From the NCBI GenBank assembly GCA_028641055.1, contig CM054062.1, positions 135,698,682 through 135,762,681 on the forward strand: a DNA stretch of 64,000 bases, in the 5' to 3' direction. The notes beneath the pieces were generated by a model that did not search any database, was not told the origin of the DNA, and saw only the letters and a list, made by a program, of their open reading frames with translations. Source of the stretch: Alopecurus myosuroides (Eukaryota > Streptophyta > Magnoliopsida > Poales > Poaceae). Shown here in pieces: positions 37,220-49,600 of the stretch (positions within the stretch are counted from its first letter, which is position 1; each line of letters begins with the position of its first letter). Made by a program: the position numbers and the translations under genes.

Positions 37220-38145
37220 TGTTGAATATATTAGCAATTTAGCACATGATTTAATTCGAAATACTATCAGATAAATTGTGACCGTAGCAAATACAGTAAC
37301 CATGCGAATATCTAGATCTAATACAGTAGACAGACCGAAACAATCTATTGCAAGAACTAGACATAAGAATTCCAGTAATATCTCATACAGATGAAATAGA
37401 GATACGTACGATGCAGCGGTAGCGGCACCGCCATTGTTGTTGTCCACGACAGCCATGTCGTCGATTAAGAGGTTGCCGAGGTCGGGGAAGAAATCGTCGT
37501 TGGGGAAGTAATCGCCGTCAGCAGTCACGCGAGTGCGCTCCCCAAAAACCTGATCGCCCCTCTCCCGTACAGGATCACAAGAGGCGGGGTTCCGGAGGCC
37601 TGCTGTCCCCACTAGCGTTGCACGCCGGAAGGAGGGATGGAGAAGACTTGATTGGCGGCGCAATGGATTGGAACGGTGCGAAACCATATGACGAAGTGGT
37701 AGCTAGGGTTTACCGTATGCGCGTATTTATATGCGGTCTGGGAGAGACGTGGACGTAACTCCACGTCTGTGTCGGTTCGATTTCACGATCCAGAAAGGAA
37801 ACGGAAACAGTTTAGGAATTAACACGTCCGTTAATTACCAAATTAATGACTCATTAATATTTCCCAAGCGACAAAATAAACGCTCTCGGCTCGGCTCGGC
37901 GAGGCGTGGCGAGCCGGGCGGCGGAGGAGGAGCGCGCGTGTGGCATACCTCTCCTCTTGCCTTGCCAACTCATACATGAGCTAGAATGGCTCACCTTAGA
38001 AGGTGGTTCCATTCTCTCCAAACTAGCAGTATGGGACTAAACTTTAGTCCCACTCACTCCACTCATTATTCATGAATGGGCCATGACAATTTCAGGATTT
38101 AATGGGCTTAGTTGGGCCACATGGTTCAGCCCATAAATTCCAACA
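37220..38145 (-). repeat. 3' LTR of the Copia element
   Basis: 926 bp. On the element strand it runs TGTTGGAATTTATGGGC to ATATTCAACA. A TATA box (TATAAATA) lies at 37731-37724. This copy also contains the ATG and first exon of the LTR-borne reading frame (37687 leftward). It differs from the other LTR mainly by indels near 37620 and in the G/C-rich array near 37900. Confidence 0.9.
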
Positions 38146-38158
38146 ATCCCCCACAAAG
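38146..38158 (-). other. polypurine tract of the Copia element
   Basis: The minus strand reads CTTTGTGGGGGAT directly before the 3' LTR. Confidence 0.75.
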
Positions 38159-38701
38159 TGTCATTAGCACATTTCATAAACTCTGTTCCAAAACATTGTT
38201 TATATACCGGTGTTAGTGGAGACTGTTAAGTTGAACTTCCACTTAGAACATCATGCTACACTAGTTCACAACTTGAATAGTGGACTACGCCTTGAACTAC
38301 AAGTTTGTTGTGATACCAGTTTCACACAACGTCTGAACCGATACTAGGCTGCCGCAAGGCTTCCCCGCGGTTTGGAGCGTATGCGTCATACTCCGAAGGC
38401 CTTTCATGAGTTTATTAGAGAGCACCCGATTCTCATAGACTGCGACGTTTAACAGTCATACTCATATAGGTGAGTTCCTCAGGAGATGTTCTGTAGGACA
38501 CATCTCTGCTTATATAAATAAGCCACTTGGAACACATTAAGACAAATGTCAACCTACCATACAGATCAGGAGAGTATTGCATCTTTTATGGAGTGGAATA
38601 AAGTATAAGGATACTCTCCTCTCAGCCGACCAACATCTTGTCTCCCACTTCTAATTCACGGGATCTCCGATCACATAGAGTGGGTTACCACTGTGGGCAA
38701 C

Positions 38702-40300
38702 TCATAACGTGGGTCTCAAACCCATCTCCCTCGATGCATTATCTATCACATTCCGTGATAAACCCTTTGTGAAGGGATCTGCCAAGTTCATAGATGTTTG
38801 GACATAATACAAAGCAATAACTCCGGAGTTCTTCAATTTTCTGACAGATTTCAACCTCCTCTTCACATGTCTTGATGACTTGGCATTATCCTTAGAACTG
38901 TTCACTTTGATGATCACAGTTTGATTATCACAGTTCATTAGGATTGCGGGTATTGGTTTTTCAACCATGGGCAAGTCCATCAAGAGCTCATGAAGCCACT
39001 CTGCTTCAACAATGGCTGTGTCTAATGCTGCGAGTTCTGCTTCCATAGTTGACCTCGTTAAGATGGTCTGCTTGCAAGACTTCCAGGAAACAGCGCCACC
39101 ACCAAGTGTAAAAACATAACCACTAGTGGCCTTAATCTCATCAGCATCAGATATCCAATTAGAATCACTATATCCTTCCAGAACCCTCGGGTTTCCAGTA
39201 TAGTGAATTCCATAGCTCGCAGTGCCTTTTAAATAGCGCATAACTCTCTCAAGCGCACGCCAATGATCATCTCCCGGATTGGAAACAAATCGGCTCAATT
39301 TGCTCACAACAAAAGAGATGTCAGGCCTCGTGGCACTCGCCAAATACATAAGCGAGCCTATAATCTGAGAATATCTCAGTTGATCTCTAGTAATCCGTTG
39401 ATTCTTTCGAAGCAACAAACTAGCATCATATGGAGTTGAAGAAGGCTTGCAGTCACTATACCCGAAGCGACTCAAGACCTTTTCCACATAGTGAGATTGA
39501 AGCAGTGTGATCCCACCATTATCATCTCTCAATAGCTTGATGTTCAAGATAACATCAGCTACTCCTAGATCCTTCATCTCAAAACAGCGAGATAAGAAAT
39601 CCTTAACTTCCTTGATTAAATCAAGATTGGTCCCAAAGATCAATATGTCATCGACATATAGACATAGAATAACTCCCTCGCCCCCACCATGGCGATAGTA
39701 CACACACTTATCAGCTTCGTTTACAACAAAGCCTTCAGCAGTCAAAGTCCTTTCAAACTTCTCGTGCCATTGCTTAGGTGCTTGCTTGAGGCCGTATAAT
39801 GACTTCAATAACTTGCACACCTTACTTTCCTGACCGGGTACTACAAAACCATCTGGCTGCTCCATATAAATTTCCTCGTCCAACTCTCCATTAAGGAAAG
39901 CCGTCTTAACGTCCATTTGATGAACGAGAAGACCGTGCGAGGCAGCCAGTGAGAGTAGCACACGAATAGTGGTCAGTCTAGCCACAGGTGAGTAAGTATC
40001 AAAGAAGTCTTCACCTTCTTTCTGGGTAGAACCCTTGGCCACAAGCCTTGCCTTGTACTTTTCAATTGTATCATCAGGCCTAAGCTTTTTCTTGAACACC
40101 CACTTACATCCTACAGGTTTACACCCATAAGGACGATCAGTGATTTCCCAGGTTACGTTAGTCAAGATGGAATCCATCTCGCAACAAACTGCTTCCTTCC
40201 AGTAGTCAGCATCAAGAGACGCGTAGGCTTCTAAAGTAGTCCTGGGTGTGTCATCCACGAGGTACACAATGAAATCATTACCAAAGGACTTTGCAGTCCT
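38702..40300 (-). pseudogene. Copia reverse transcriptase and RNase H
   Basis: After an in-frame TAG at 40301-40303 the frame stays open to 38702. RT runs from [12 protein letters not shown] through [35 protein letters not shown] and the [11 protein letters not shown] active site. RNase H follows with [16 protein letters not shown] and [11 protein letters not shown], ending near [10 protein letters not shown]. This part is well kept: only the upstream stop and frameshift prevent a full polyprotein. The stop could arise by one C-to-T change from CAG. Confidence 0.92.
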
Positions 40301-40504
40301 CTATCTCTTGTTCCTTACGGGAACTTGATTGTCATCCTCTTCGGGATTCTCAACGTGTTCTATCGGAATGGTGGATTCAGGAATCTCAGCTAATTCCTGA
40401 CTAGATGAAACAAGTTTCTCCTGATTTGATGAGCTAGACATATCCTTCATAGGAAATATGTTCTCAAAGAAAGTCGCATCACGACTCCATAATCGTACCA
40501 ACAT
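40301..40504 (-). pseudogene. Copia integrase C-terminal linker, shifted frame
   Basis: A short frame that continues the polyprotein after a one-base loss near 40484. It reads RDATFFENIFPMKD and then a Ser/Glu-rich linker before RT. It ends at the TAG 40301-40303. Confidence 0.8.
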
Positions 40505-43109
40505 GCATGTCGGATACCTCAGATTTTACTATCAAGAATCTATAACCAATGCTATTAATAGCATAGCCCAAAAGAACACAATCAACAGTCTTTGGTCCAA
40601 GCTTGCGCTTCTTGGAAATTGGTATATTGACCTTCGCCAAACAACCCCAAGTACGTAGGTAGGAGAGTTTCAAACTTTTCCTTTCCCATTCCTCGAATGG
40701 AGTAATGGTTTTATTCTTTGTGGGAACTCGGTTTAGGATATGACATGCAGTCATTAGCGCCTCCCCCCACCATGCCTTGGAGAGACCCGAAGTGTCTAAC
40801 ATGGCGTTAACCAGATCAGACAACGTTCGGTTCTTTCTTTCAGCCACAACATTCGACTGAGGTGAGGGAGGCGTCCTCTCATGAATAATACCGTGTTCAG
40901 CACAAAAAGAATTAAACTCGTTGGCAAAATACTCTCCACCACGATCAGACCTAAGCCGTTTAATTTTACGATCAAGTTGGTTCTCAGCTTCGGCCTTATA
41001 GTTCTTGAAATAAGTTAAAGCTTCATCTTTAGATTTCAGAAGATACACATAACAATATCTAGTGGAGTCATCAATAAGTGTCATGAAATATTTCTTTCCA
41101 CCTTTTGTCAATACGCCATTCATCTCACAAAGATCAGAATGTATAAGTTCTAGTGGTGCCAAGTCTCTCGCCTCAGCAGTCTTGTGAGACTTGCGAGGTT
41201 GCTTAGCTTGAACACACACTTGACATTTGGAACCTTTAATCGTACTGAATTTTGGAATTAAACTCATATTTGCTAACCGCGTCATGCAACCAAAATTAAT
41301 ATGACAAAGTCGTGAATGCCAAACATCACAATCATTATCGTGGCAAACATTATTAATAACTTTGGTGCATATATCTGACAAGGATAAGCGGAACAAGCCT
41401 CCGCACTCATAGCCTTTACCAATAAATTGTCCATACTTGGAAATTACAACTTTATTGGACTCGAATACCAACTTAAAACCATCTCGACATAAACGTGAGC
41501 CGCTGACGAGATTTTTATTGATGGAGGGCACATGATGAACGTTCTTCAGTCGCACGACCTTTCCTGAAGTAAACTTCAGATCGACCGTACCAACACCACG
41601 AACAGTAGCGTGTGACCCGTTCCCCATCAGCACGGGGGAAGTCCCTGTGATCTGATAAGAAGAGAACATGGAAGCATCAGCACAAACATGTACATTGGCA
41701 CCTGTGTCAATTAACCATTCAGGTGAATGACAAACTGAAAGAATAGTAGGAACTGTACCGTACCCAGTATCCTTCATCTTAGTGTCACCAATGACAATGT
41801 TAGCGGTCTTGCCGCTGTTCTCTTGCTGCTGCAACTCATATCGCTTAGGGCATTTTGGAGCCCAATGGGTCAGTTCACCGCAAACGTGACATGACCCCTT
41901 CCTCTTCTTGAAGTTGGTAGAGTGCGATGGCTTAAACATGCCATCGGGTTTGCCTTTACCCTCAGATTTCTTCTTGTTATATTTAGGCTTGTTGGGCGGG
42001 TAGTGTTTCTTCTGTACCACATGGGCAGAAGAGCCTACCTCAGCAACCCGAGCACGTGTATCCTTTGCTCTCGCCTTCTCTTCCACATCAAGAGATCCGA
42101 TGAGGTCCGTAACGGAAAACTCCTGTCTCTTGTGTTTCAGAGAAGTAGCAAAGGTGCTCCATGAAGATGGAAGCTTGGCAATAATGCCTCCGGCCACAAA
42201 TTTGTCCGGTAACATACACTTAAAGTGCTCAAGTTCTTTAGCGAGTGAATGTATCTCATGAGCCTGTTGAACAACAGAGCGCTCATCAGTCATCCTGTAG
42301 TCATAGAATTGCTCCATGACGTACAGCTCGCTGCCAGCATCCGAGGCCCCAAATTTGGCCTCGAGTGCAGACCACATATCCTTGCCGTTATCAAACGACA
42401 TATACGGATCCATAATGGAATCATCAATAATACCGAGGAGGGCACTTTTAAACATAGTGTCCATATTCTCAAAGGCCTCCAGCTGTGCTGGATTGAGATC
42501 GCCCTCAGGCTTGCCCTTAGTGGCCGCATAGCAGCGCAAGGTTTGAAACCATAGCACTGCTCTCGTGCGCCACCTCTTATAGTCCACACCCTTGAAAGGG
42601 ATTGGCCTTGTCGCCGCAATGACAGACGGTGCAGGTGCAAGAAATTGCCTATAATCAGGTTTTTGGATTGTTGAATATATTAGCAATTTAGCACATGATT
42701 TAATTCGAAATACTAGCAGATAAATTGTGACCGTAGCAAATACAGTAACCATGCAAATATCTAGATCTAATACAGTAGACAGACTGAAACAATCTATTGC
42801 AAGAACTAGACATAAGAATTCCAGTAATATCTCATACAGATGAAATAGAGATACGTACGATGCAGCGGTAGCGGCACCGCCATTGTTGTTGTCCATGTCA
42901 GCCATGTCGTCGATGAAGAGGTTGCCGAGGTCGGGGAAGAAATCGTCGTTGGGGAAGTAATCGCCGTCAGCAGTCGCGCGAGTGCGCTCCCCAAAAACCT
43001 GATCGCCCCTCTCCCGTACAGGATCACAAGAGGCGGGGTTCCGTAGGCCTGCTGTCCCCACTATCGGTGCACGTCGGCGGCGCAATGGATTGGAACGGTG
43101 CGAAACCAT
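40479..43109 (-). pseudogene. Copia gag, protease and integrase; frame begins inside the LTR
   Basis: An 876-codon frame. The first 147 or so residues are encoded within the 5' LTR. Gag follows, with a zinc knuckle at about 407-420 (CHVCGELTHWAPKC). Protease has LIDTGANVHV (about 466). Integrase has the H-x-H/CxxC finger (WHSRLCHINF, CQVCVQAK) and the catalytic residues HSDLCE, RSDRGGEY and VAERKNRT. A consensus donor (C/GTACGT, intron from 42858) and an acceptor (TTATAG/G, exon from 42648) define a likely 210-bp intron that straddles the LTR end at 42669. Because 210 is divisible by three, spliced and unspliced RNAs both stay open. The frame ends in a one-base frameshift at the integrase C-terminus. 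Confidence 0.9.
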
Positions 43110-43611
43110 ATGACGAAGTGGTAGCTAGGGTTACCGTATGCGCGTATTTATATGCGGCCTGGGAGAGACGTGGACGTAACTCCACGTCTGAGTCGGTTCG
43201 GTTCCACGATCCAGAAAGGAAACGGAAACAGTTTAGGAATTAACGCGTCCGTTAATTACCAACTTAATGACTCATTAATATTTCCCAAGCGACAAAATAA
43301 ACGCTCTCGGCTCGGCTCATTCCCGCAACCCGCGGCGCGGCGCGTCGCGTCGTGACGAGGCGAGGCGAGGCGTGGCGAGGCGGGCGGCGGAGGAGGAGCG
43401 CGCGTGTGGCACACCTCTCCTCTTGCCTTGCCAACTCATACATGAGCTAGAATGACTCACCTTATAAGGTGGTTCCATTCTCTCCAAACTAGCAGTATGG
43501 GACTAAACTTTAGTCCCACTCACGCCACTCATTATTCATGAATGGGCCATGGCAATTTCAGGATTTAATGGGCTTAGTTGGGCCACATGGTTCAGCCCAT
43601 AAATTCCAACA
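42669..43611 (-). repeat. 5' LTR of the Copia element
   Basis: 943 bp. On the element strand a TATA box (TATAAATA, 43152-43145) precedes the ATG at 43109 by about 40 bp, so the leader before that ATG would be very short. The GC-rich array 43320-43395 repeats GGCGAGGCG-like units. The LTR ends ATATTCAACA at 42669, with no TGG primer site next to it. Confidence 0.9.
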
Positions 43612-44089
43612 TAGCTAACCTGCCAGGCTGATGCGGCGCTTGCTGATAGCGTTACATCTGAAGGATGCAAAAGTCTGTGGGACTATAGATGCGCACGATA
43701 ATAGTATCAAAGCCGATTTGATGGATCTGAGACGCAAATCAATGGGAGCTATTTTTGGAACATTTTGTGGCTAAGTGAACTGTACGACGTAGTTGATGGT
43801 AATCTCATCGGCAAATCACCACAAGGGGACTAAAATACAGGTGGTGTTTAAAGGGTAAGTTTTCTTCAGTTATTTCCTTTGTTCAGGCCGACCCATATGA
43901 AAGGGGCGCAACGACGACGATGCAGGCAATATAAGCGTGTAGGAGTGATGTGCTAACCTTGGCCAACAGCAGGAGGAGAAGCTGCCCTCTCTAGGAAATC
44001 TGCAAATGGACACATAAGTTTCTGCCGTTATTTATAAATCTACTCGCAACCAGATTACCAAGAACTCCATGAGCATAAATAAAGAATGC
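43612..44089. other. unassigned spacer
   Basis: It begins with the right TAGCT target copy (43612-43616) and continues the pre-insertion sequence from 37219. I see no coding potential or known repeat. Confidence 0.5.
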
Positions 44090-44151
44090 ACATATCATCC
44101 AATTGCAGAGGCTGGGGTGCTCCCCCTTTTCGAAAAAAAAACATATCATCC
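44090..44151 (+). mobile_element. 40-bp LINE tail with 11-bp target-site duplication
   Basis: ACATATCATCC occurs at 44090-44100 and again at 44141-44151. Between the copies lie 40 bp resembling a plant LINE 3' end (TGCAGAGGCTGGGGTGCTCC...) and a run of eight As. That is the signature of target-primed reverse transcription that stopped almost at once. It is on the plus strand, opposite to the large LINE next to it. Confidence 0.8.
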
Positions 44152-44233
44152 GATGACTCTTTTTTTTTGAAACGAAAAATCCAGCCTCTGCATCTAGTCG
44201 ATGCACACGGCTTAATTTATTAATCACAATTAT

Positions 44234-46688
44234 TTAGCGTAGCAAAATTCTCATAATACAAATCAACGATAACGCAGCGTATACTGAATTAATAAGAACA
44301 AGACGATTTCCATATGAGAGCATCTTCCCAATCCACGAACTAAGTTTCTGCTCAAATTTATCCTCTATGGGTTTCCATTCTTTATTCAGCAACTTACGAT
44401 AATGTATAGGAATTCCAAGATAGTTAAACGGGAGTTGACCAAGCTCACATCCAAAAATGTGTCTATACTCCTGTTCATGATTCACTGCATCCCCAAAGCA
44501 AAAGATCTAGCTCTTATGAAAATTAATCTTCAACCCTGACAATTGTTCGAACACTGATAACAACAGTTTCATATTAACTGCTTTCTCGATATCATGTTCA
44601 AGAAATAGAATTGTATCATCAGCGTACTGAAGAATAAAGACCCCTCCTTCAACTAAATGAGGGTCTAAACCTCCAACCTGGCTATCCTCTTTTGCTCTTG
44701 CAATTAGGACTGCCAACATATCAGCCACCAGGTTGAAAAGGATAGGTGATAACGGGTCGCCCTGCCTTAATCCCTTTAAAGTTTGAAAATAATGACCTAT
44801 ATCATCATTAACCTTGATCCCCACACTACCCCCTTGAACAAACCTCGCACCCATTCACACCAATGTGGCGTGAAACCTTTCATACGAAGCGATTGTTGCA
44901 AAAAGGACCAATTAACTTTATCGTACGCTTTCTCAAAATCAATCTTAAGCAAGACCCCATCCAATTTTTTTGTTTTAATTCGTATATAGTCTCATGCAGC
45001 ACAACCACCCCCTCTAAAATGTTTCTTCCTGGAAGAAACGCCGATTGAGTGGGTCTAATCACACGTTGTGCTATAGAAGTGACTCTGTTCGTACCCACCA
45101 TAGTGAAATTTTTGAAACTGACATTAAGCAGACAAATATGCCTATACTGCTCAATCCTACATGCATCTTCCTTCTTAGGAAGCAGGGTTATCACACCAAA
45201 GTTCAACTTGAACAATTGTAATTCCCCTGTATGCAACTGGACAAATAAAGACATAAGATTAGTCTTAATAACGTACCAAAACCTCTTATAGAACTCAGCA
45301 GGGAACCCATCCGGTCCCGGTGCTTTGTTAAGCTCTATTTGATCAATAGCATTAAACACTTCCTCTTCAGAAAAAGGCTCGGTTAGAATGCTATTTTCCT
45401 CCTCAGATACTTGAGGCATATCCTCAATGTAAGATTCATTAAGTGAGAAGGAATTGGACGCCGGTGCTCCAAATAATTTTTTATAGTATTCCGAAATAAA
45501 CAGTTGAAGATTTGATTGACCAACAATCGTACCCTCATCCTGTTCTAACTGAAAAATTCTTTTCTTGCGATGCCGACCATTTGCCATAAGGTGGAAATAC
45601 CTTGTATTATTTCCTCCTTCTTGAACATAACGAACTTTAGCCCGTTGAGCCCACTTGGACTCTTCGTCATGTCGCAGCTTAGCAATATACTCATCTGCAT
45701 TTTGCTTAGCCTCACGTTCACTCTCAGAAAGTGGGACAGTTTCCGCTTTCACATCGAGCTCATCAATAAGAAGAAGCAACTTTTGATTCAATTTCTTATA
45801 TTCCCCCCCACATATTTTGAGCCCATCCCCTTAAGAAACTATGAAGATGTCTAATCTTATTCTGCCATAATTCAATGGGAGAATTTTCACTAGTGATGGA
45901 TTGCCATTCAGTTTTAACCATCTCATAAGAGCCTTCATGTCGTGAATAACTCAAAAGAGAATAACGATTTATTCCCTCTATGAGCCGGAGATCCAGAATC
46001 TAATAGCAACGGTACATGGTCCGACCCCGTATGTATGAGACCCTGCACCGTAACTAGAGGATATTTCTGTTCCCGTTCACGCTAGCAAGAACACGATCAA
46101 GGTTCTCATAGGTCGCATCAACCCCTCTAGTCACCCACGTGTATTGCCTACCCGACATCTCGAGTTCCTTCAAATAAAGACTTTCAATAATAGCATTGAA
46201 AATGAATGGCCATCTAGGATTGAAATTACTCTTATTCTTGTTTTCCGGTCTACGCATAATATTGAAGTCACCCCCCACAACCATGGGCAGTGATTCCCCA
46301 TCACAAATCCGAACTAATTCAGACAGGAACTCTGGTTTCTTGTCATCCTGGGCAGCCCCATAGACAACCACCATCGCCCAAAGGAATCCATTATCCTTTG
46401 TGCGTAAATGGAATTTCACCGAGAAATCACCCGCAACCACTGTCTGTACAGCTAAAACTGCAGCATTGAATCCCACTAAAATTCCACCAGACCGGCCATG
46501 GGGTGGTAAACAATACCAAATAAAATCATAACCCCCGACAAATGATTTAACAAACGCTTATCAAAACTAGACCTCCCTGTTTCTAAGATAGCAACAAAGT
46601 CCAACTTAAGTTCTCTAACCATATCATTTACAGTTAGATGTTTTGCCGTGTCCCCAAACCCATTACTATTCCAAAAAATCCCTCTCAT
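44234..46688 (-). pseudogene. LINE ORF2: endonuclease and reverse transcriptase
   Basis: ORF2 starts at ATG 46688, whose A is the last base of the ORF1 stop. Endonuclease: MRGIFWNSNGFGD, FVAILETGRSSF, then from 46476 VVVYGAAQD and the GGDFNIMR motif, and REYTW-like GRQYTWVT with NLDRVLAS. RT: from 45791 YFHLMANGRHRKKRI, NKAPGPDGFPAEFYKRFW, AFLPGRNI; from 44854 GLRQGDPLSPILFN and the YADD active site (QYADDTILF); from 44485 LPFNYLGIPIHYRKLLNKEW. Frameshifts fall near 46476, 46054-45791, 44870 and 44500. The protein would nick DNA and copy the LINE RNA at the break, but this copy is dead. Confidence 0.9.
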
Positions 46689-49600
46689 TACGACTTAAAA
46701 TTTAGAGCTTTCAATCTCGCACTTCTCCTTCTAGGATGAGTAGCCCCAATTTTCGTACGTCTACGAACACGTGAGACTTTCACTCCTTGGGCAATAGGAT
46801 CTCGACAATCCCCCACCCCCTCCTCAATTTCATCAGTATAATCCTCACATAAAGATGATGCCTGACGAACCACACAACTAGATTTGGAATTCTCCCCACC
46901 TCCCAAATTATTAGTTAGAAAAGAAAATTGACAAGATGCTTCTAAATATTTAAGAAGTTTAATAGAACGCTCTACTGCGGCTAAAGAAGTACCCAACAAA
47001 ACTCCCAAACGAGATGCACGTGCAACGATGTCATTACTCAAAAAAGCTGAAAACGAAAATCTTTCCATAGAAGATTTACCTGCAGCTATGTCGTCACGAC
47101 GCGCAGCTAGTCGAGATGCCCTCTCAGCGATGGGTACGTCCGCATCAGGTTGCGCCTATAGACGTGCACTCGAACGACGCCCTCCGTCATCGGATCCAAG
47201 ATACCACTGTACGCTGCCACCACCTCCCGTGAAGGCGTACCCATAGCTCGAAAGTTTGGCATCCCATCAAGAGCACCCAGTCCACCTGACTGAGTACCCC
47301 CGCCCGTGGTGATGCCTCGTGGACCTCCAAATCCAGCTCCCCTGGCATCGACGTAGAACGCCTCAACACTTTACCGTGAGTATCACCTCCATGCGCTACC
47401 ATAATGGGAGACACACCACAGTCATCAACAACCGCATTTTCCTTCATAACGAGTGCCGCCGTGTCTACTTGCTTTGATAAAACCGACGGCATTCCCTGAA
47501 CAACCAGCCCTGTATCCTCACGTCTGATGAAGTTCGGAGAGCTAGAGCCCTGTATTCTCAGCCTTCTGCGCATTGCGCCCTGATGGAGCTATCTCCATAT
47601 TACTCGTGTCATCTAACTAAACAACACGGTAGCTGGCCACTGTCTCAGTCATAACAGTCATCAGCTCATCCAGAATAGGAGACGTAGAACCATCTTCTTG
47701 CCACAGCATTGGAGCCCCCACTGTCACCTTTCCCTTGCCATTCTCCCTAGCCGAGGAATCCCTTGCAGGTACACCATCACAAGGACTAGCAGCACCCACG
47801 GCAGCAGCAAACTTTGGCGCAGAACCTCTTCGTGGTAGTGAAAACGACGTCTTCTTTTTCCCGGCAGGAGTAAGCACATCGGCATCCACGGCAGCGCCCG
47901 CGGCAGCCAAAATCGGCAGTAAAACGCTGCCCGGCAGCATCAATTCTTTCCCTGCGGCAGACGCCGCAGCAACGAACCCCACGGCAGCAGCCCCTGCGGC
48001 AGCAGAATTAGGCACAGAAGTGCTGCCCGACAGCCCAATATGTGCGTTTTCCTTCCCATCGGCAGCCTTCCTAGCAGACTCTGTCAACTCCTCAATTTTT
48101 CTAAACTAATCTTGCAATATTGGCGAGAACACCACGCCAGTTCTCTTCAACTCCATCCCATTATTACCAAGAGAAGCCGAGTCCCCTTGATAATTATTAC
48201 CAGTATGATCCCCCGTATTCTGTTCAGACTCTCCGTTACCCGCAGTGTCCTCCAACGAAGTTTTTGCGAGTGTCTCACGAAAATCAGACCCCATGTTCTC
48301 ACTGTGATCCTCCTCATCACCCTCAGGTTCCTTGTCTATGGCCACATCATCAACCTGATCGGTCTTGTCCTCTCCCTCCACGAAAAGTGAAAGAGCAAAA
48401 AACTCATCCTTGACGAGCATAGGGATGGTCTGTGGTATCTTAGTATAATCAAGACACCCCACCAGTATCCGTAAGACCCCATGTTGATGAGTATACACCA
48501 TATCAATTTTTCTGGTCACCCCAATCATGTAACCCACCGTCCACATCGCCAAGAAATCACTTGTGTGTTCCTCAGGGATTCCAGACACCCGCACCCAGAA
48601 ATTTGGTAATGTGTCAAATCACTCGATTCTCTGACCCCAGCTATCAACCGTCATTTCACAATTCAAATTAGAGACTTTGCACGGTCCAAAAAATTTCAGA
48701 CGGTCTAGCTCTAGATTGGATGGAAAAAGGGCCTTGAAAACATTGTGCCCACTTGACTAACATCCCAAATGTATCCATCAGTTGGTACCAGACGCTGCAA
48801 CTGTTTATGAACCGAGGCACAGACATTTATCCCTTGTTAACCACCACAGAGGCCCAACGAGCATTAAACAAATTGGTCTAAAATTCGCGGAAAGTGGTAT
48901 CCCAAAAATCATGCGCTCGTCATGAGCATACCCATACATCACAGGGTGAGGCTTGGGCGTTGCGAGTAATGGACAGGGACCATTCTTGTGAATCGAACCT
49001 TGACATAATTCACAAACCGGGGCAGGACAATCTGCAAGGAAATGACCAGGCGGACCACATTGAAAGCATTTATTTTTATTAGCCTTTTTGCTCTTCTTTT
49101 GCACCGCACCCGCAACAGCAACCACTAACTGTTCCGCCGAAACCCTCTTCTGCCCCTGTTGAACCACCGGAGCAGCCTCCGTAGTGATCATATTAGTTGC
49201 TTGAGCTTGCACAACTTGCTGTTGCGGTTGCACATCACCAGCGACCACCGCCTGGTTCACCTTTGTCGCAGCCACACTTGGAACCTCCGGAACCAAGCCC
49301 TGCTGCTGAGCAGGCTGCACTACCGTCGGGATGTATCGCCCCCGACCGGAATCGAATCGGTGACCATTAGGACGGTAAACATGATTCACCCGTCCACCAC
49401 GACCACCCCTTCTGAAATCTCCTCTCCCATATTCATAGCGCTGCCACCCACGATATCCTCCTTGGAAGTCACGGTGTCCACCTTGCGCATTGAAGCCAGC
49501 TCCGGCATGGAACGCATATGGTGGCGCCGCACCGTTCCCATGGCCATCTGACTGTCCCGCAGTTCCACTCGGTCCCCCCTGCTCGAAATTACTTGCTCCC

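Larger units (their letters stand above)
37220..43611 (-). mobile_element. complete Copia LTR retrotransposon
   Basis: 6392 bp bounded by LTRs with TGTTG...CAACA ends and a perfect 5-bp duplication (TAGCT). Gag-pol is on the minus strand in the Copia order (gag, protease, integrase, RT, RNase H). There is a clear polypurine tract. No standard primer binding site follows the 5' LTR, and the gag frame runs out of the LTR itself. One frameshift and one stop in pol disable this copy. Confidence 0.93.

Noticed and set aside
37205..37687. 160-codon minus-strand frame in the left Copia LTR as a separate gene
   Set aside because: It is the 3' LTR copy of the LTR-borne start of gag and runs out at the LTR end.
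49159..49551. 130-codon plus-strand frame within the LINE
   Set aside because: Shadow of ORF1 on the opposite strand.
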